Both the position numbers and the translations under genes were made by a program. This document shows, piece by piece, positions 58,620 to 64,000 of a stretch of DNA of 64,000 nt (positions within the stretch are counted from its first letter, which is position 1; each line of letters begins with the position of its first letter). The stretch covers positions 62,001 to 126,000 of the forward strand of contig CALYLW010000130.1 in the NCBI GenBank assembly GCA_944989445.1, written 5' to 3'. The DNA is from Ampullaceana balthica (taxonomy: Eukaryota > Mollusca > Gastropoda > Lymnaeidae). The notes beneath the pieces are model-generated. The model did no database searches, was not told where the DNA came from, and saw only the letters and a list, made by a program, of their open reading frames with translations.

Positions 58620-61600
58620 GTGAAGTATTGGTGTAGAGGTTATAGTTGAATGACGTATTGGTGTAGAGGCTATAGTTGAATGAAGTATTGGTGTAGAGGC
58701 TATATTTGAATGAAGTATTGGTGTAGAGGTTATAGTTGAATGAAGTATTGATGTAGAGGCTATATTTGAATGAAGTATTGGTGTAGAGGTTATAGTTGAA
58801 TGAAGTATTGGTGTAGAGGCTATATTTGAATGAAGTATTGGTGTATAGGTTATAGTGAATGAAGTATTGGTGTAGAGGTTATAATGAATGAAGTATTGTT
58901 GTAGAGGTTATAGTTGAATGAAGTATTGGTGTAGAGGCTATAGTTGAATGAAGTATTGGTGTAGAGGCTATATTTGAATGAAGTATTGGTGTAGAGGTTA
59001 TAGTTGAATGAAGTATTGGTGTAGAGGTTATAATGAATGAAGTATTGGTCTAGAGGTTATCATGAATGAAGTATTGGTGTAGAGGTTATAAAGAATGAAG
59101 TATTGGTGTAGAGGTTATAATGAATGAAGTATTGGTGGAGAGGTTATAGTTGAATGAAGTATTGGTGTAGAGGTTATAGCTGAATGAAGTATTGGTGTAA
59201 AGCCTATAGTTGAATGAAGTATTGGTGTAGAGGCTATATTTGAATGAAGTATTGGTGTAGAGGTTATAGTTGAATGAAGTATTGGTGTAGAGGTTATAGT
59301 TGAATGAAGTATTGGTGTAGAGGTTATCATGAATGAAGTTTTGGTGTAGAGGTTATAATGAATGAAGTATTGGTGTAGAGGCTATAGGTGAATGAAGTAT
59401 TGATGTAGAGGTTATAATGAATGAAGTATTGTTGTAGAGGTTATAGTTGAATGAAGTATTGGTGTAGAGGCTATAGTTGAATGAAGTATTGGTGTAGAGG
59501 CTATATTTGAATGAAGTATTGGTGTAGAGGTTATAGTTGAATGAAGTATTGGTGTAGAGGTTATAATGAATGAAGTATTGGTCTAGAGGTTATCATGAAT
59601 GAAGTATTGGTGTAGAGGTTATAAAGAATGAAGTATTGGTGTAGAGGTTATAATGAATGAAGTATTGGTGGAGAGGTTATAGTTGAATGAAGTATTGGTG
59701 TAGAGGTTATAGCTGAATGAAGTATTGGTGTAAAGGCTATAGTTGAATGAAGTATTGGTGTAGAGGCTATATTTGAATGAAGTATTGGTGTAGAGGTTAT
59801 AGTTGAATGAAGTATTGGTGTAGAGGTTATAGTTGAATGAAGTATTGGTGTAGAGGTTATCATGAATGAAGTTTTGGTGTAGAGGTTATAATGAATGAAG
59901 TATTGGTGTAGAGGCTATAGGTGAATGAAGTATTGATGTAGAGGTTATAATGAATGAAGTATTGTTGTAGAGGTTATAGTTGAATGAAGTATTGGTGTAG
60001 AGGCTATACTGAATGAAGTATTGGTGTAGAGGTTATAAAGAATGAAGTATTGGTGTAGAGGTTATAATGAATGAAGTATTGGTGGAGAGGTTATAGTTGA
60101 ATGAAGTATTGGTGTAGAGGCTATATTTGAATGAAGTATTGGTGTAGAGGTTATAGTTGAATGAAGTATTGGTGTAGAGGTTATAGTTGAATGAAGTATT
60201 GGTGTAGAGGTTATCATGAATGAAGTTTTGGTGTAGAGGTTATAATGAATGAAGTATTGGTGTAGAGGCTATAGGTGAATGAAGTATTGATGTAGAGGTT
60301 ATAATGAATGAAGTATTGTTGTAGAGGTTATAGTTGAATGAAGTATTGGTGTAGAGGCTATACTGAATGAAGTATTGGTGTAGAGGTTATAAAGAATGAA
60401 GTATTGGTGTAGAGGTTATAATGAATGAAGTATTGGTGGAGAGGTTATAGTTGAATGAAGTATTGGTGTAGAGGTTATAGCTGAATGAAGTATTGGTGTA
60501 AAGGCTATAGTTGAATGAAGTATTGGTGTAGAGGCTATATTTGAATGAAGTATTGGTGTAGAGGTTATAGTTGAATGAAGTATTGGTGTAGAGGTTATAG
60601 TTGAATGAAGTATTGGTGTAGAGGTTATCATGAATGAAGTTTTGGTGTAGAGGTTATAATGAATGAAGTATTGGTGTAGAGGCTATAGGTGAATGAAGTA
60701 TTGATGTAGAGGTTATAATGAATGAAGTATTGTTGTAGAGGTTATAGTTGAATGAAGTATTGGTGTAGAGGCTATAGTTGAATGAAGTATTGGTGTAGAG
60801 GTTATACTGAATGAAGTATTGGTGTAGAGGTTATAGTTGAATGAAGTATTGGTGTAGAGGTTATAGTTGAATGAAGTATTGGTGTAGAGGTTATAGTTGA
60901 CTGAAGTATTGGTGTAGAGGTTATAGTTGACTGAAGTATTGGTGTAGAGGTTATAATTGAATGAAGTATTGGTGTAGAGGCTTTAGTTGAATGAAGTATT
61001 GGTGTAGAGGTTATAGTTGAAGTATTGGTGTAGATGTTATAGTTGAATGAAGTATTGATGTAAAGGCTATTGTTGATTGAAGTATTGGTGTAGAGGTTAT
61101 AGTTGAATGAAGTATTGGTGTAGAGGTTATAGTTGAATGAAGTATTGGTGTAGAGGCTATTGTTGAATGAAGTATTGGTGTAGAGGCTATCGTTGATTGA
61201 AGTATTGGTGTAGAGGTTATAGTTGAATGAAGTATTGGTGTAGAGGTTATAGTTGAATGAATTATTGGTGTAGATGTTATAGTTGAATGAAGTATTGATG
61301 TAGAGGCTATTGTTGATTGAAAAATTGGTGTAGAGGTTATAGTTGAATGAAGTATTGGTGTAGAGGTTATAGTTGAATGAAGTATTGGTGTAGAGGTTAT
61401 AGTTGAATGAAGTATTGGTGTAGAGGCTATCGTTGATTGAAGTATTGGTGTAGAGGTTATCATGAATGAAGTATTGGTGTAGAGGTTATAATTGAATGAA
61501 GTATTGGTGTAGAGGCTATAGTTGAATGAAGTATTGATGTAGAGGTTATAGTTGAAGTATTGGTGTAGATGTTATAGTTGAATGAAGTATTGATGTAGAG

Positions 61601-62236
61601 GCTATTGTTGAATGAAGTATTGGTGTAGAGGTTATAATGAATGAAGTATTGGTGTAGAGGCTATAGGTGAATGAAGTATTGATGTAGAGGTTATAATGAA
61701 TGAAGTATTGGTGTAGAGGCTATAGTTGAATGAAGTATTGGTGTAGAGGTTATACTGAATGAAGTATTGGTGTAGAGGTTATAGTTGAATGAAGTATTGG
61801 TGTAGAGGTTATAATGAATGAAGTATTGGTGTAGAGGTTACAGTTGATTGAAGTATTGGTGTAGAGGTTATAGTTGAATGAAGTATTGGTGTAGAGGTTA
61901 TAGTTTATTGAAGTATTGGTGTAGAGGTTATAGTTTATTGAAGTATTGGTCTAGAGGTTATAGTTGAATGAAGTATTGGTGTAGATGTTATAGTTGAATG
62001 AAGTATTGGTGTAGAGGTAATAGTTGAATGAAGTATTGATGTAGAGGTTACATTTGAATGAAGTATTGGTGTAGAGGTTATAGTTGATTGAAGTATTGGT
62101 GTAGAGGTTATAGTTTATTGAAGTATTGATGTAGAGGTTAAATTTGAATGAAGTATTGGTGTAGAGGTTATAGTTGAATGAAGTATTGGTGTAGAGGTTA
62201 TAGTTGAATGAAGTATTGGTGTAGATGTTATAGTTG
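58620..62236. repeat. Long minisatellite, 29/30-bp unit, about 120 copies, with higher-order duplication
   Basis: Units read GAATGAAGTATTGGTGTAGA then GGTTATAGTT; a 29-bp form has GGTTATAAT. A block of about 533 bp from near 58880 recurs near 59413 with the same order of variants (rare marks: GGTCTAGAGG, TATAAAGAATG, GGTGGAGAGG, TTATAGCTG, GAAGTTTTGG). Further partial copies follow, one at an offset of 768 bp (59648 to 60416). The right part (after 61000) uses other variants (GTTGATTG, GTAGATG). Minus-strand ORFs ([10 protein letters not shown]) are period artefacts. Confidence 0.97.
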
Positions 62237-62662
62237 AGTGTCAAGGATTTACGAATCACTGTTCTTACATGAATGCGCCACGTTTATAAACGAAGCAGTT
62301 AAGAGGAAAATAGACTTAAAGAGAACGGGTGTGAGTTAGTGAGATGACTAAGTCGCTAAAACTGTGTAGTTATTGAGCAAGTTTTACTTAATGATCAAGT
62401 CTAGACTGAAAGTTCTGATGGGGTTGTTTTTCTATTGAATGGAATGTTACTGCATCGAGTGATAAAATATTGAATTGTTTTCATTACACAATTTGTTTGT
62501 GTATTTTGTATTTTATTTAAAAGCTTTATCGCAGTCTTATTCTATATGATTGAATTGGTTAGTACAGTCAAGTGATGAAGGGCTATCTCTTAACATTGAT
62601 ATTACAATATTACTGTGACAAGTTTATTCAATAGGGTTGAAATAGTAATATTAACTGTGCGG
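62237..62662. other. Unique spacer between two arrays
   Basis: No gene or element recognised. Confidence 0.35.
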
Positions 62663-64000
62663 GAACTTTCATTATCAAATGTGTGTAACATTAATGAAGA
62701 TTGTATTGTATTGATTGGTTACTTTCAGTATCAGATGTGTGTAACATTAATGAAGATTATATTGTAATAATCGATTACTTTCATTATCAGATGTATGTAA
62801 CATTAATGAAGATTGTATTGTATTGATTGGTTACTTTCAGTATCAGATGTGTGTAACATTTATGAAGATTGTATTGAATTGATTGGTTACTTTCATTATC
62901 AGATGTGTGTAACATTTATGAAGATTGTATTGAATTGATTGGTTACTTTCATTATCAGATGTGTGTAACATTAATGAAGATTGTATTGAATTGATTGGTT
63001 ACTTTCATTATCAGATGTGTGTAACATTAATGAAGATTGTATTGAATTGATTGATTACTTTCATTATCAGATGTGTGTAACATTAATGAAGATTGTATTG
63101 AATTGATTGATTACTTTCATTATCAGATGTGTGTAACATTAATGAAGATTGTATTGAATTGATTGGTTACTTTCATTATCAGATGTGTGTAACATTAATG
63201 AAGATTGTATTGAATTGATTGGTTACTTTCATTATCAGATGTGTGTAACATTAATGAAGATTGTATTGAATTGATTGGTTACTTTCATTATCAGATGTGT
63301 GTAACATTAATGAAGATTGTATTGAATTGATTGGTTACTTTCATTATCAGATGTGTGTAACATTAATGAAGATTGTATTGAATTGATTGGTTACTTTCAT
63401 TATCAGATGTGTGTAACATTAATGAAGATTGTATTGAATTGATTGGTTACTTTCATTATCAGATGTGTGTAACATTAATGAAGATTGTATTGAATTGATT
63501 GATTACTTTCATTATCAGATGTGTGTAACATTAATGAAGATTGTATTGAATTGATTGGTTACTTTCATTATCAGATGTGTGTAACATTAATGAAGATTGT
63601 ATTGAATTGATTGGTTACTTTCATTATCAGATGTGTGTAACATTAATGAAGATTGTATTGAATTGATTGGTTACTTTCATTATCAGATGTGTGTAACATT
63701 TATGAAGATTGTATTGAATTGATTGGTTACTTTCATTATCAGATGTGTGTAACATTAATGAAGATTGTAATGAATTGATTGGTTACTTTCATTATCAGAT
63801 GTGTGTAACATTTATGAAGATTGTATTGAATTGATTGGTTACTTTCATTATCAGATGTGTGTAACATTAATTAAGATTGTATTGAATTGATTGGTTACTT
63901 TCATTATCAGATGTGTGTAACATTAATGAAGATTGTATTGAATTGATTGGTTACTTTCATTATCAGATGTGTGTAACATTAATGAAGATTGTATTGAATT
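62663..64000. repeat. Satellite, 56-bp unit, at least 23 copies, cut by the window end
   Basis: TTACTTTCATTATCAGATGT, GTGTAACATTAATGAAG and ATTGTATTGAATTGATTGG make up the unit. Spacing 62719 to 62775 gives 56 bp. The first two or three copies are diverged, the rest almost uniform. The array continues past 64000. Confidence 0.97.

Noticed and set aside
58620..62259. Minus-strand ORFs with [10 protein letters not shown] and [10 protein letters not shown] repeats
   Set aside because: 30-bp minisatellite artefact; the frame breaks wherever a 29-bp unit occurs.

Overview
The window reads as a piece of a repeat-rich, AT-rich animal genome. There are spliced genes with GT-AG introns, AATAAA signals, metazoan-type transposons (gypsy LTR, LINE, hAT) and a RING exon typical of animal IAP proteins; no bacterial operon, Shine-Dalgarno or CRISPR structure was seen. 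A mollusc, perhaps a gastropod, is my best guess from the flavour of the IAP exon and the mobile elements. That is inference, not proof.

Protein-coding content is small. The last exon of an IAP-family gene (C-terminal RING) ends at 1298. A three-exon gene at 30848-32843 encodes an arginine/serine/lysine-rich protein of 402 residues; its phases and splice sites fit exactly. A short single-exon ORF at 35316-35687 has a TATA-like site and a poly(A) signal, and its 3' half overlaps a row of strong hairpins. A likely signal-peptide exon with a consensus GTAAGT donor lies at 57079-57153; its remaining exons are not visible. Most other long ORFs are by-products of tandem repeats.

Tandem repeats dominate. 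Adding the arrays listed below gives roughly 28 kb, over 40% of the window. The largest is a 34/35-bp satellite from 12005 to about 29480 (around 500 units) with an internal 2.6-kb segment repeated at an offset of 3196 bp. Others have units of 12, 19, 24, 26, 29, 30, 33, 36, 49, 51, 56, 67, 85 and 93 bp. A 3.6-kb 30-bp array (58620-62236) shows higher-order duplication, and a 56-bp array runs off the right end.

Mobile elements: a decayed LINE reverse-transcriptase fragment (5590-6520, minus strand) interrupted by a 159-bp hairpin insertion with a 13-bp target duplication; an internally deleted gypsy-type LTR retrotransposon (9662-12004, minus strand, two 289-bp LTRs) inserted into the left edge of the giant satellite; three hAT-type elements with 8-bp target duplications (34905-35111, 38848-40403, 42233-44713), two with transposase remnants; a palindromic MITE (55250-55582); and two multi-unit arrays of one roughly 500-bp repeat family in opposite orientation (36429-38427 and 47590-49970). 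I found no convincing new molecular system. The items most worth a second look are the array of repeated 3' splice-site-like sequences at 32856-33534, the hairpin cluster at 35576-35738 and the satellite with its nested LTR element.
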